A DNA stretch of 64,000 nt, taken from assembly GCF_000687165.1 (NCBI RefSeq), contig NZ_JMKU01000006.1:62001-126000 (forward strand), given 5' to 3'. Shown one piece after another: positions 1 to 7,662 of the stretch. The stretch comes from Paracidovorax oryzae ATCC 19882. GTDB taxonomy: Bacteria; Pseudomonadota; Gammaproteobacteria; Burkholderiales; Burkholderiaceae_C. The notes below the pieces were generated by a model. That model was not told the DNA's origin and searched no databases. It saw only the letters and a list, made by a program, of their open reading frames with translations. The number at the start of each line of letters is the position of its first letter. Position 1 is the stretch's first letter. The position numbers were made by a program, and so were the translations under genes.

Positions 1-34
1 GACCGGCGATCAGGACAGCGAGGAGTTTTTTCAT
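1..34 (-). CDS. Secreted protein, N-terminal start only (cut by window edge)
   Basis: Only the first eleven codons are in the window. They read MKKLLAVLIAG, a typical beginning of a Sec signal peptide (two lysines then a hydrophobic run). An AAGGA ribosome-binding site lies about nine bases upstream of the ATG at 34. The gene is divergent from icd. Nothing can be said about the mature protein. Confidence 0.6.
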   Translation of the reverse strand, partial: MKKLLAVLIAG

Positions 35-122
35 TTGGCCGTTTCCTTGAGAGTTTCGGAAGGTTTGCGAGCCCCGCGTAGGCCCGCGAAGCCCTGACAC
101 AACGATACCGCAGCCCGGGGCG

Positions 123-151
123 TTGACAGACAAGACCTACAAATTTTTATC
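123..151 (+). promoter_or_regulatory. Candidate sigma-70 promoter of icd
   Basis: A perfect TTGACA (123-128) is followed after 17 bases by TTTATC (146-151); a better -10-like TAAAAT lies at 154-159 but is too far from this -35. The site lies about 85 bases before the icd ATG in the divergent gap. It is a consensus match only. Confidence 0.4.
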
Positions 152-234
152 GCTAAAATCATTGCGTTTTGTGCCTGTCGCACAGGCCGGCCGGGCGCCG
201 CCCCGGACGCCATCCCACCGGAGATAACCGTTCC

Positions 235-1494
235 ATGACCAGCTACCAGCACATCAAGGTCCCTGCCGAAGGCCAGAAGATCACCGTCAATGCCGACATG
301 TCCCTGAACGTGCCGGACCAGCCCATCATTCCCTACATCGAGGGTGACGGTACCGGCCTCGACATCACCCCCGTGATGCTGAAAGTGGTGGACGCAGCCG
401 TGGCCAAGGCCTACGGCGGCAAGCGCAAGATCCACTGGATGGAAGTCTTCGCCGGCGAGAAGTCCACGAAGGTGTACGGCCCCGACGTCTGGCTGCCGGA
501 GGAAACCCTGCACGCCGTGCGCGACTACGTCGTGTCCATCAAGGGCCCGCTGACGACGCCCGTGGGCGGTGGCATCCGCTCGCTGAACGTGGCGCTGCGC
601 CAGGAGCTCGATCTCTACGTCTGCCTGCGCCCCATCCAGTACTTCAAGGGCGTTCCCTCGCCCGTGAAGGAGCCCGAGAAGACCAACATGGTGATCTTCC
701 GCGAGAACTCGGAAGACATCTATGCCGGCATCGAGTTCGAAGCCGAGTCCGACAAGGCAAAGAAGCTCATCAAGATCCTGCAGGAAGAGTTCGGCGTCAA
801 GAAGATCCGCTTCCCCGAGACCTCCGGCATCGGCGTGAAGCCCGTGTCCAAGGAAGGCACGCAGCGCCTGGTGCGCAAGGCCATCCAGTACGCCATCGAC
901 AACGACAAGCCCAGCGTGACCATCGTTCACAAGGGCAACATCATGAAGTTCACGGAAGGCGGCTTCCGTGACTGGGCCTACGACCTGGCTGCCAAGGAAT
1001 TCGGCGCCGAACTCATCGACGGCGGCCCGTGGATGAAGTTCAAGAACCCGCGCACCGGCAAGGAAATCACGGTCAAGGACAGCATCGCCGACGCGTTCCT
1101 GCAGCAGATCCTGCTGCGCCCCGCCGAGTACAGCGTGATCGCCACGCTGAACCTGAACGGCGACTACGTCTCCGACGCGCTGGCAGCCCAGGTGGGCGGC
1201 ATCGGCATCGCCCCCGGCGCCAACCTGTCCGACTCCGTCGCCATGTTCGAAGCCACGCACGGCACGGCACCGAAGTACGCCGGCAAGGACTACGTGAACC
1301 CCGGTTCCGAAATCCTCTCCGCCGAAATGATGCTGCGCCACATGGGCTGGACCGAAGCGGCCGACATCATCATCAGCTCGATGGAAAAGTCCATCCTGAG
1401 CAAGAAGGTGACGTACGACTTCGCCCGCCTGATGGAAGGCGCGACGCAGGTGAGCTGCTCGGGCTTCGGCCAGGTGATGATCGACAACATGTGA
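235..1494 (+). CDS. icd: Isocitrate dehydrogenase, NADP-dependent
   Basis: Converts isocitrate and NADP+ to 2-oxoglutarate, CO2 and NADPH in the TCA cycle; cytoplasmic homodimer. The 419-residue product matches the Escherichia coli type Icd closely. It has the [13 protein letters not shown] substrate loop, which includes the serine phosphorylated by AceK in enterics. [12 protein letters not shown] and [17 protein letters not shown] are also present; the Lys-Tyr of the latter is the NADP-specificity pair. The start at 235 is preferred because GGAGAT lies at 220-225; an upstream in-frame start at 169 would add a poorly conserved 22-residue extension. A strong terminator follows, so the gene is probably monocistronic. 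Divergent from the secreted-protein gene at 34. Confidence 0.97.
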   Translation: MTSYQHIKVPAEGQKITVNADMSLNVPDQPIIPYIEGDGTGLDITPVMLKVVDAAVAKAYGGKRKIHWMEVFAGEKSTKVYGPDVWLPEETLHAVRDYVVSIKGPLTTPVGGGIRSLNVALRQELDLYVCLRPIQYFKGVPSPVKEPEKTNMVIFRENSEDIYAGIEFEAESDKAKKLIKILQEEFGVKKIRFPETSGIGVKPVSKEGTQRLVRKAIQYAIDNDKPSVTIVHKGNIMKFTEGGFRDWAYDLAAKEFGAELIDGGPWMKFKNPRTGKEITVKDSIADAFLQQILLRPAEYSVIATLNLNGDYVSDALAAQVGGIGIAPGANLSDSVAMFEATHGTAPKYAGKDYVNPGSEILSAEMMLRHMGWTEAADIIISSMEKSILSKKVTYDFARLMEGATQVSCSGFGQVMIDNM

Positions 1495-1525
1495 AGCTGA
1501 ACCACGACGTCTCATGACGTCTCGT

Positions 1526-1563
1526 AAGCCCTTGATTTTCCTGGGAAAATCAAGGGCTTTTTC
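1526..1563 (+). terminator. Rho-independent terminator of icd
   Basis: A perfect 15-bp stem (1526-1540 with 1545-1559) closes a CTGG loop and runs into a T tract (1558-1562). It lies 31 bases after the icd stop codon. Confidence 0.93.
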
Positions 1564-1639
1564 GTTTTGGCGCGTCCCACGGCAATTCGCGAAATCCGGC
1601 CCTTTTGGAGCCGGAATTAGAGCGACAGCACCGGTTTTC

Positions 1640-1665
1640 TGCTCCAAATTACTCCATTTGGAGCA
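1640..1665. repeat. Perfect 10-bp inverted repeat before the integrase fragment
   Basis: TGCTCCAAAT (1640-1649) and ATTTGGAGCA (1656-1665) are exact reverse complements separated by six bases, 28 bases before the integrase ATG. A second, shorter repeat (TCCGGC...GCCGGA) lies just upstream. The position suits an integrase arm site, an operator or an att-region element. Function is not shown. Confidence 0.6.
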
Positions 1666-1692
1666 TGACCGGACTGACACCGTGAGGACGCG

Positions 1693-1899
1693 ATGCGATC
1701 AATCAACTACACCCTTTCACCCACCCGTATCAACAACGCGAAGCCCAGAGCGAAGACCTACAAGCTCAGCGATGGTGGAGGGCTTTTCGTGGAGATCAGC
1801 CCTGGCGGGCAGAAAACCTGGCGATACCAGTACCGGCTGGATCGATTGCGCAACACCGTCAGCATCGGTCGGTACCCGGAAATAGGCGTAGCCGATGCC
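1693..1899 (+). pseudogene. Tyrosine-recombinase integrase, N-terminal fragment
   Basis: The 69 residues match the arm-type DNA-binding (DUF4102-like) start of phage/island integrases: TKP-like opening, KLSDGGGLFVEISPGG, KTWRYQYRLD and IGRYPEIGVADA. In intact family members the ADA is followed by a reading frame of roughly 300 further residues including the catalytic Arg-His-Arg-Tyr domain. Here the frame ends because an insertion sequence begins at 1900, its TGA serving as the stop. The catalytic domain is not found anywhere in the window. The fragment marks a former integrative element next to icd. Confidence 0.85.
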
Positions 1900-1952
1900 T
1901 GAAGTTGTCCCGGTTTGACGGGCACCTTACGCTATAGAGCAAGGAGTTCGAA

Positions 1953-2276
1953 ATGGGCAAGACAAGGCCGCCGTATCCGGCGTAGTTCCGAGAGCAGATA
2001 GTGGAGTTGGTGCGAGTTGGGAGGCCCCCAGCAGAGCTGGCTCGCGAGTTCGACGTGACCGCTCAGACCATTGCCCACTGGGTGGGTGCCGCTGGTGGTC
2101 AAGCGTCGCGAAGCCAGGCGACGGCAGGTGCGCTCACCGGGAGCGAACGCGAGGAGCTGGCCAGGCTGCGCCGGCAGTTGCGGCAAGTGCAGATGGAGCG
2201 CGACATCCTGGCAAAGGCTACGGCCTGGTTCGCCGCCAAGAGCGACAAGACGTTCACGCCGTCTTCGAACTCGTGA
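1953..2276 (+). pseudogene. IS3-family transposase OrfA, interrupted by an amber codon
   Basis: The natural start is the ATG at 1953, ten or so bases after an AAGGAG site. Codons 1-10 (MGKTRPPYPA) lead to a TAG at 1983-1985, after which the same frame continues as FREQIVELVRVGRPP with the helix-turn-helix (ELAREFDVTAQTIAHWV) and a leucine-zipper-like helix to 2276. Family members have Glu or Gln where the TAG lies, so this is probably a nonsense mutation. A GTG at 2001 could restart translation and give about 91 residues. Confidence 0.8.
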
Positions 2277-2608
2277 ACGCGAACCAGGCCGACTTCCCCG
2301 TTCGGACGATGTGCCGGGTGCTGGGCGTGTCCCACAGCGGCTTCTACGACTGGCGGCACCGAGCGCCAAGCCAGCGCGCGATGGAGGACATGGTGCTCAC
2401 CGAGCGGATCAGGCAGGTGCACGCCGAGTCCCGCGAGACCTACGGCCAGCCACGCGTGCGGGCCGAGTTGGCCGCACAGGGCGTGCGCGTCGCAGGCAAG
2501 CGGATCGCCCGCCTCATGCGCCAGGCAGGCCTGCAGGGGATCAGCAAACGACGGGCGACCACGGTGACCACGCGGCGTGACCCACGCGAGCGTCCAGCGG
2601 CGGACATC
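2273..2608 (+). pseudogene. IS3-family transposase OrfB, N-terminal fragment
   Basis: Starts with a GTG overlapping the orfA stop (GTGA). About 110 residues match the HTH_21 region of IS3 OrfB (VLGVSHSGFYDWRHRAPSQRA, ESRETYGQPRVRAEL, KRIARLMRQAGLQGI) and reach the RRDPRERPA linker. The rve catalytic domain with its DDE residues is missing. The frame then runs into unrelated sequence to a stop near 2707, overlapping the end of the esterase gene on the other strand. Confidence 0.85.
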
Positions 2609-2612
2609 GGGA

Positions 2613-3620
2613 TCACTGCTGCTCGCCCGAACCCTTCCGCCAGTGCGTCCTGGCGAATCGGGACACCTCGTCGGCCAACTCGCTGTCTTCGGGCGTATTG
2701 CCCATGAAACCGCCATGCGGCATCGCTTCGAAGACATGCAGTTCGGCAGTTACGCCACACTTGCGCAAGGCGCGGTGCATGCGCACGGTGTTGGACAGGA
2801 ACAGGTCACGGGTACCCGATTGCAGGAACGTCGGAGGCAGGCCGGCCAGATCGCCGAACAAGGGCGAAAGAAAGGGATGCGACAGATCGGTTCCGTCGGC
2901 GTAGAGCTGGTTGTTTCGCATCAGCGAGCCGGGCAGCACGACGTCGACCATCTGGTTGACCTGGAAGCTGTCGCCGGACTCGGTCAGATCGACTTCCGGC
3001 GAAAGCAGGATCAAGGCCGCGGGCATGGGAAGCCCCTCGTCTTTTGCGCGCAGCAGCATGGCGACGGCCACGTTGCCACCGGCCGATCGGCCGCCCACGA
3101 CGACGTGCGAGGCCGCGTGGTGCTGCAGCAGATGGCGGTACGCCGCCATGGCATCGTCCAACGCCGCCGGATACGGATGTTCGGGCGGCAACCGGTAATC
3201 GACGCCGTAGCACAGCACGCCATGCTGGTCCGCCTGCATCCTGGCCTGGACGCGGCAAGCCTCGCCGCCACCGAACACCAGCGCACCACCATGAAAATCC
3301 AGATAAGCGCAGTCCGGCATCGAGAAGGGATCCGGGGTCGCGACATGGATGGTCGCATCACCGACACGAATCGTCTCTGCGCGCGCACGCAGCGTACCAG
3401 CCAGACCGCTGAGGGAGGCCGCATAGTGCGCATCCGCCGCTGCCTTCACCTTCGTCCATCCGGCACGGTCATGCGGCAATGGCATCGTGTAGCTGGCGTT
3501 CCGAGGAATGCCATCCGCATCCACCATGCGCTCCAGGTTCGCGCGCGCTTCGGGGCTGATCGACGACGGGAAGGGAATCAGGCGTGCCGCCGCGCGGACG
3601 CCATGCGGATGATCATTCAT
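2613..3620 (-). CDS. Alpha/beta hydrolase, HSL-type esterase
   Basis: A 335-residue alpha/beta-hydrolase fold-3 protein of the hormone-sensitive-lipase group, expected to cleave short-chain carboxylic esters in the cytoplasm (no signal peptide). The oxyanion motif is DFHGGALVFGGG (about 108-119). The nucleophile elbow is GGRSAGGN with Ser179, and the remaining triad members fit Asp272 (GTRDLF) and His302 (MPHGGF). Length is typical, and the C-terminus appears natural although the IS remnant abuts it. The physiological substrate is unknown. The following 575 bases have no gene, so it is transcribed alone. Confidence 0.85.
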   Translation of the reverse strand: MNDHPHGVRAAARLIPFPSSISPEARANLERMVDADGIPRNASYTMPLPHDRAGWTKVKAAADAHYAASLSGLAGTLRARAETIRVGDATIHVATPDPFSMPDCAYLDFHGGALVFGGGEACRVQARMQADQHGVLCYGVDYRLPPEHPYPAALDDAMAAYRHLLQHHAASHVVVGGRSAGGNVAVAMLLRAKDEGLPMPAALILLSPEVDLTESGDSFQVNQMVDVVLPGSLMRNNQLYADGTDLSHPFLSPLFGDLAGLPPTFLQSGTRDLFLSNTVRMHRALRKCGVTAELHVFEAMPHGGFMGNTPEDSELADEVSRFARTHWRKGSGEQQ

Positions 3621-4195
3621 CGTGGTTCGGAGACCTTCTTGTTGCGAGGAGCGCGGGTGCGTCCTGCAAGCGCGCCGACTCCCGATCGAAGCCGATGATC
3701 GTCGCCTGCCAGACCGATCGATTCTTCATTATGCAAGCCTACTCAATCGCAGTGCGCATGTCTTCTGCGACATCAACCGGCACACGCATCACAGGTGACT
3801 GTACGGCAGTGGAGCGCGCCTGCTTCTGCAGCGCCGCCGCAGTTCCTGCAGAAGACGCCGCGGACGCTCTGCGTCATTCCCGGCGCCACCGTGTAGCGCT
3901 AGACGTGGCGTTGTACCGCCGCACAGCATGGCGGCCGCTACGGCCAACCGCGGTCGGTGCGGATGTAGGCGATGTATTCAGCGAGGCGGGATCGGGCAGC
4001 AGCCAGGAGGGCGACTATCTGTTGCTCGAGTCCGGCGGCGGGGCTTCGGGGTGAAGGTGGTTTCGCTCCCCGTATTCCCGGCCGCTTCCGTGCCTGGACT
4101 CCCGTCGTGCCCGTGCAGGCCCGTGTGGACCACCTTGTCGTGCTTGACGGCGGTGACGGAGCCCATCGCCCGACGGGTCTCGGGGAGCGCTGAAG
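3621..4195. other. Gene-poor stretch
   Basis: No frame here has a family resemblance or a good ribosome-binding site. The only structure noted is an inverted repeat CTTCTGCAG (3823-3831) / CTGCAGAAG (3846-3854). Composition is less orderly than the flanking genes. It may be residue of the mobile-element activity to the left. Confidence 0.5.
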
Positions 4196-4774
4196 TCAGC
4201 GAGTGCCCGGTATGTCGAACACCAGGCACGTGGTGGTGGCATGGGCGTACAGCCTGCCGTCCGCACCCACCAGGCGTGCCTCGGCCGTGGCGAGCTGGCG
4301 GCCGCAATGCAGCACGCGGCCTTCGGCGCGCACCCGTGGCACGCGCGGCGTGAGGCCCTTGACCAGGTTGATGCTCAGTTCGGCCGTGGTGTAGCCGCGG
4401 CCTGGCGGCATGCGGGTATGGACTGCGCAGCCCAGCGCCGAATCCAGCAGCGTGGCGAACCAGCCACCATGCACCCCGTTCATGGGATTCAGGTGCGCCG
4501 TGCCGGGCGTTCCCTGGAATACGGCGCTGCCTTCGCCAACGGAAATCAGCAGGAAGTCCAGCGTCTGCGCGATGGGAGGGTAGGGGACTTCGCCGCGCAG
4601 CATGGCCTGCATCAGTTCCAGTCCGCTGCGGCCTGCGGCCTGTTCCGGCCGTATCACGCCAGGACCGGGGCCGGCATCAAGGCGGGCCTGGACGGCCCGT
4701 TCCTCGTCCAGCCAGGCCTGCAGGGCGGGTGATGGCGTGCTGTCCGAGGTCTGGAAATGGGTATGGGTGTCCAT
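4196..4774 (-). CDS. PaaI-family hotdog thioesterase
   Basis: A 192-residue hotdog-fold protein likely to hydrolyse an acyl- or aryl-CoA thioester. The conserved core is HLNPMNGVHGGWFATLLDSALGCAV, with the catalytic acidic residue on the helix after the HGG turn. TTAELSINLVKGL follows, and GRVLHCGRQLATAEARL forms the last strands. The start at 4774 is chosen for its AAGGAAGAG site; longer in-frame extensions would cover the divergent operator. It faces away from marR, so both are probably controlled by the MarR protein. The CoA substrate is unknown. Confidence 0.85.
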   Translation of the reverse strand: MDTHTHFQTSDSTPSPALQAWLDEERAVQARLDAGPGPGVIRPEQAAGRSGLELMQAMLRGEVPYPPIAQTLDFLLISVGEGSAVFQGTPGTAHLNPMNGVHGGWFATLLDSALGCAVHTRMPPGRGYTTAELSINLVKGLTPRVPRVRAEGRVLHCGRQLATAEARLVGADGRLYAHATTTCLVFDIPGTR

Positions 4775-4823
4775 GGCGTCGCTCTCTTCCTTGTGTTGAT
4801 GCCTCCGGGTGCGAGGCGCAAAA

Positions 4824-4858
4824 ATTATTGTATCTACAACATTTGTATATGCAATAAT
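4824..4858. promoter_or_regulatory. Symmetric operator/overlapping divergent promoters (thioesterase / marR)
   Basis: ATTATTGTAT (4824-4833) is mirrored by ATGCAATAAT (4849-4858) with one mismatch. On both strands this gives TTG(T/C)AT, 17 bases, then (G/A)CAATA. The two divergent promoters and the palindrome therefore coincide in an AT-rich island in an otherwise G+C-rich gap. It is the natural site for the adjacent MarR protein. Confidence 0.6.
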
Positions 4859-4865
4859 AAACTCC

Positions 4866-5339
4866 ATGTCGAGCAACTCCAACCGTTCCACCGTGCCATC
4901 GGGCTGCACCAACAACCGTGTGCGGCAGCTCATGCGTAGCGTGGGCCTGGTCTATGACGCCCATCTCCATGCCGCCGACATGCGCATCACCCAATACACG
5001 CTGCTGAGCCACGTGCTGGCCGCCAGCCCCGTGCGGCCGGTGGATCTCGCGCGGCTCATGCGCATGGATGCATCGACGCTGACGCGCAACCTCAAGCCGC
5101 TGATGGACGCGGGATGGGTGCGTATGGGCCAGGGCGAGGACCAGCGCAGCCGCCTGGTTCACATCACCGAAGCGGGCCGCGCCAAGCGCGACGAAGCCAA
5201 GCGAAGCTGGAAGGCCGCGCAAACCGAACTCAATGCCCGGTTGGGCCCCGAGCGTGTGGCAGCCCTGCACCTTCTGATCGATGAGTGCCTGCCCCTGCTC
5301 GATGGCGGTGACAGCGGCACGACCAGTTTGTCTGGCTAG
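4866..5339 (+). CDS. MarR-family transcriptional regulator
   Basis: A 157-residue winged-helix regulator. ITQYTLLSHVLA begins the winged-helix domain, PVDLARLMRMDASTLTRNLKPLMDAGWV is the recognition helix-turn-helix, and GEDQRSRLVHITEAG is the wing with the family DxRSR motif. The start at 4866 follows the palindromic operator; an earlier frame from 4809 would run through the operator. The MFS gene follows after 39 bases and is probably co-transcribed. The ligand is unknown, perhaps an aromatic or CoA-linked compound given the neighbouring thioesterase. Confidence 0.9.
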   Translation: MSSNSNRSTVPSGCTNNRVRQLMRSVGLVYDAHLHAADMRITQYTLLSHVLAASPVRPVDLARLMRMDASTLTRNLKPLMDAGWVRMGQGEDQRSRLVHITEAGRAKRDEAKRSWKAAQTELNARLGPERVAALHLLIDECLPLLDGGDSGTTSLSG

Positions 5340-5378
5340 ATCTGCCCCACAGGCATTCCTCTCGAGAAAGGAACCGGC

Positions 5379-6677
5379 ATGTTCTCCATTCCCACGGCGC
5401 GCTGGCTGCAGCGGCGCGGCATCCACTATGGCTGGCTGGTCGCGGCCATCACTTTCCTGACCATGCTGACCATGTCGGCCGCCCTGGGCCTGCCGGGCGC
5501 CATGCTGCAGCCGCTATCGCGCGAGTTCGGCTGGAGCACCGAGCAGATATCGAGCAGCCTGGCATTGCGTTTTGCGCTGTTCGGCCTGCTGGGCCCGTTT
5601 GCTGCCGTGTTCATGGAACGATTCGGGCTGCGGGCCGTCATGGTGGCCGGGCTGCTGCTGGTCGGCGCCGCCATGGCCCTGGTCACGCAGGCCACGCAGC
5701 TGTGGCAGCTGTTCATGCTCTGGAGCCTGGTGCTGGGCATCGGCACGGGACTGACGGCCCTGGTGCTGGGTGCCGTGGTCGCCAATCGCTGGTTCGTGGC
5801 GCGCAAGGGGCTGGTCGTCGGCGTGCTCACGGCCAGCGCGGCCACGGGCCAGCTGGCCTTCCTGCCGATGGCGGCCTGGATGATCGAGCACTGGGGCTGG
5901 CGCTCGGCCACGGTCCCCGTGTGCGCGGGGAGTGCGCTGGTCGCGCTCCTTGTCTTCGCCCTGGTGCGCGACCGGCCCTCCGATCTCGGCCTGGCGCCTT
6001 ATGGCGGCGAGCCCGCGTCCACGTCTGCGGGCGTGGCCCCGCCTTCGGTCATGACGCTGGCCACGCCGTTCAGGGTGCTGGCCGAAGCCTCGGGCCACCG
6101 GACGTTCTGGCTGCTGGCGGGCACCTTCTTCATCTGCGGCCTGTCCACCAACGGCCTGGTGCAGACGCATTTCATCTCGCTGTGCGGCGACCGCGGCCTG
6201 TCGGCCGTGCCGGCAGCCTCGGTGCTGGCCATGATGGGGGCCTTCGACTTCGTGGGCACGGTGCTTTCGGGCTGGCTGTCGGACCGCTATGACAACCGCA
6301 AGCTGCTGTTCTGGTACTACGGGCTGCGCGGGCTGTCGCTGTTCTGGCTGCCGCATTCGGAGTTCACCTTCTACGGCCTGGGCCTGTTCGCCATGTTCTA
6401 TGGCCTGGACTGGATCGCCACCGTGCCGCCGACGGTCAAGCTCACGGCGCAGCATTTCGGTCCCGAGAAAGTGGGCCTGGTCTTCGGCTGGATTTTTGCC
6501 GCCCATCAACTGGGCGCCGCCACGGCCGCATGGGGGGCGGGCCTGACCCGCACGCTGCTGCTGACCTATACGCCCGCGCTGTATGGCGCGGGCGCGGCCT
6601 GCCTGGTGGCGGCGGTGATGGCGATGGTGATCGGGCGGGCGCGTGCAATGGCCGGAGCAGGGCGGCCGGGCGCCTAG
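5379..6677 (+). CDS. Major facilitator superfamily transporter
   Basis: A 432-residue inner-membrane permease with about twelve hydrophobic segments in two six-helix halves. The first half begins HYGWLVAAITFLTML and contains the loop 2-3 region MERFGLRAVM. The halves are separated by a hydrophilic loop (RDRPSDLGLAPYGGEP), and the second half has the GWLSDRYDNRK motif. An AAAGGA site precedes the ATG. It lies directly after marR, which suggests regulated export or uptake of the MarR ligand. The substrate is not evident; monocarboxylate-type MFS proteins look similar. Confidence 0.85.
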   Translation: MFSIPTARWLQRRGIHYGWLVAAITFLTMLTMSAALGLPGAMLQPLSREFGWSTEQISSSLALRFALFGLLGPFAAVFMERFGLRAVMVAGLLLVGAAMALVTQATQLWQLFMLWSLVLGIGTGLTALVLGAVVANRWFVARKGLVVGVLTASAATGQLAFLPMAAWMIEHWGWRSATVPVCAGSALVALLVFALVRDRPSDLGLAPYGGEPASTSAGVAPPSVMTLATPFRVLAEASGHRTFWLLAGTFFICGLSTNGLVQTHFISLCGDRGLSAVPAASVLAMMGAFDFVGTVLSGWLSDRYDNRKLLFWYYGLRGLSLFWLPHSEFTFYGLGLFAMFYGLDWIATVPPTVKLTAQHFGPEKVGLVFGWIFAAHQLGAATAAWGAGLTRTLLLTYTPALYGAGAACLVAAVMAMVIGRARAMAGAGRPGA

Positions 6678-6684
6678 CCCGGGT

Positions 6685-6799
6685 GGAGCCACCGAGGCCG
6701 CGGGGGCTGCGGCCCGGCTATCACGCCCGCTACTACGGAGCCTTCGTGATCGACCCTGAGGGCAACAACATCGAGGCGGTCTGCCATCTGCCTGGATAG
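6685..6799 (+). pseudogene. VOC (glyoxalase-fold) protein, C-terminal remnant
   Basis: The last 30 or so codons before the TAG at 6797 read GLRPGYHARYYGAFVIDPEG then NNIEAVCHLPG. This is the end of a small glyoxalase/bleomycin-resistance-type protein, with the metal-ligand glutamate in NIEAV. No start or N-terminal half is present: MFS coding sequence ends at 6677, immediately upstream. It is a decayed or truncated gene. Confidence 0.7.
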
Positions 6800-6942
6800 C
6801 GTGGTCGCTGCGGGCCCATCGAGTAGCACTGGGCCTTTTCGCATGGGCGATTTCGCACGCGATGGTGCGGAGATGGATGGGCCGCTGACCGGTGCGTGCC
6901 CGCTGCCGGCGGTGGCCGCGCTGGCTAAGATGCCGACCACCT

Positions 6943-7635
6943 ATGACACGCCTGCTCATCATCGAAGACAACCCCGAGCTCGTGGCCAACCTGTACGGTT
7001 TCTTCGAGCCGCTGGGCTATGTGCTGGACGATGCACGCGATGGCGCCACCGGCTTGCGCATGGCCACGCAGCACGATTACGACGCCATCCTGCTGGATCT
7101 GATGCTGCCGCGGCTCGATGGCATGGCGCTGTGCCGCAAGCTCCGCGAGGAATACCAGAACCCCGTGCCGGTGCTGATGCTGACCGCGCGCGATCCGGTG
7201 GACGATCGCGTGGAGGGCCTGGCGGCGGGCGCGGACGATTACCTGGTCAAGCCGTTTTCGCTCAGGGAGCTCGACGCCCGCATCCAGGCGCTCGTGCGCC
7301 GCGCCCAGGGCCGGCAGGTGCAGGGCATGCTGGCCTGGGAAGACCTGCAGGTGGATACACGCGCGCCCCGCGCGTGGCGGCAGGGCCGGACCATCCACCT
7401 GACGCCCACCACCCACAAGTTGGTGATGTGCCTGGTGCGTGCCGCTCCCGTGGTCGTCCGCAGGCAGGAGATGGAATACCTGCTCTGGGGAGAGGAGCCG
7501 CCCGAGGGCGGCGCCTTGCGCACGCACATCCATGACCTGCGCCAGCAGGTTGACAAAAACTTCACGCACGCGCTCATAGAAACGGTGCACGGCATCGGCT
7601 GGCGCCTGCAGGGGCGCCCTCGGGCCGCGCCATAG
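6943..7635 (+). CDS. Response regulator, OmpR/PhoB type
   Basis: A 230-residue regulator. The receiver domain (1-120) has the acidic pair in IIEDN, phospho-acceptor Asp52 in ILLDLMLP, Thr81 and Lys103 in DYLVKPF. The C-terminal winged helix (about 130-225) ends in RTHIHDLRQQVD and IETVHGIGWRL. The recognition region is slightly unusual (THKLVMCLVRAAPVVVRRQEM). It is cotranscribed with the histidine kinase 27 bases downstream. Its likely target, by position, is the facing phosphoethanolamine transferase gene, as in PmrA systems; this is inference. Confidence 0.9.
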   Translation: MTRLLIIEDNPELVANLYGFFEPLGYVLDDARDGATGLRMATQHDYDAILLDLMLPRLDGMALCRKLREEYQNPVPVLMLTARDPVDDRVEGLAAGADDYLVKPFSLRELDARIQALVRRAQGRQVQGMLAWEDLQVDTRAPRAWRQGRTIHLTPTTHKLVMCLVRAAPVVVRRQEMEYLLWGEEPPEGGALRTHIHDLRQQVDKNFTHALIETVHGIGWRLQGRPRAAP

Positions 7636-7662
7636 CGACGTGCCCGCAGCGGAGTGACTTAC

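Larger units (their letters stand above)
1900..2608 (+). mobile_element. IS3-family insertion sequence, truncated at its 3' end
   Basis: The element starts with TG at 1900 (left end TGAAGTTGTCCCGGTTTG), exactly where the integrase reading frame is broken. It carries an orfA/orfB pair typical of IS3-family elements. Homology to orfB stops near 2608, within the linker before the DDE catalytic domain. No matching right inverted repeat or target duplication is seen before the esterase gene, which ends at 2613. A deletion therefore joined the half element to the neighbouring esterase. It cannot transpose on its own. Confidence 0.85.

Noticed and set aside
31-1680. A 549-codon minus-strand frame across icd
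   Set aside because: It is antisense to icd, is rich in Ala, Val, His and Gly, lacks motifs and runs through the icd terminator.
1494-1693. A duplicated icd 3' end as attachment site of the lost element
   Set aside because: No repeat of icd coding sequence was found between the icd stop and the integrase fragment or elsewhere in the window, so an icd att site cannot be claimed.
2240-2280. A programmed -1 frameshift site between orfA and orfB
   Set aside because: No A6G or similar slippery run is visible at the junction; only a GTGA start/stop overlap is seen.
3584-4054. A 156-codon plus-strand frame in the gene-poor stretch
   Set aside because: It starts inside the esterase gene's 5' end on the other strand, has Arg/Ala-rich composition, and has no ribosome site or motif.
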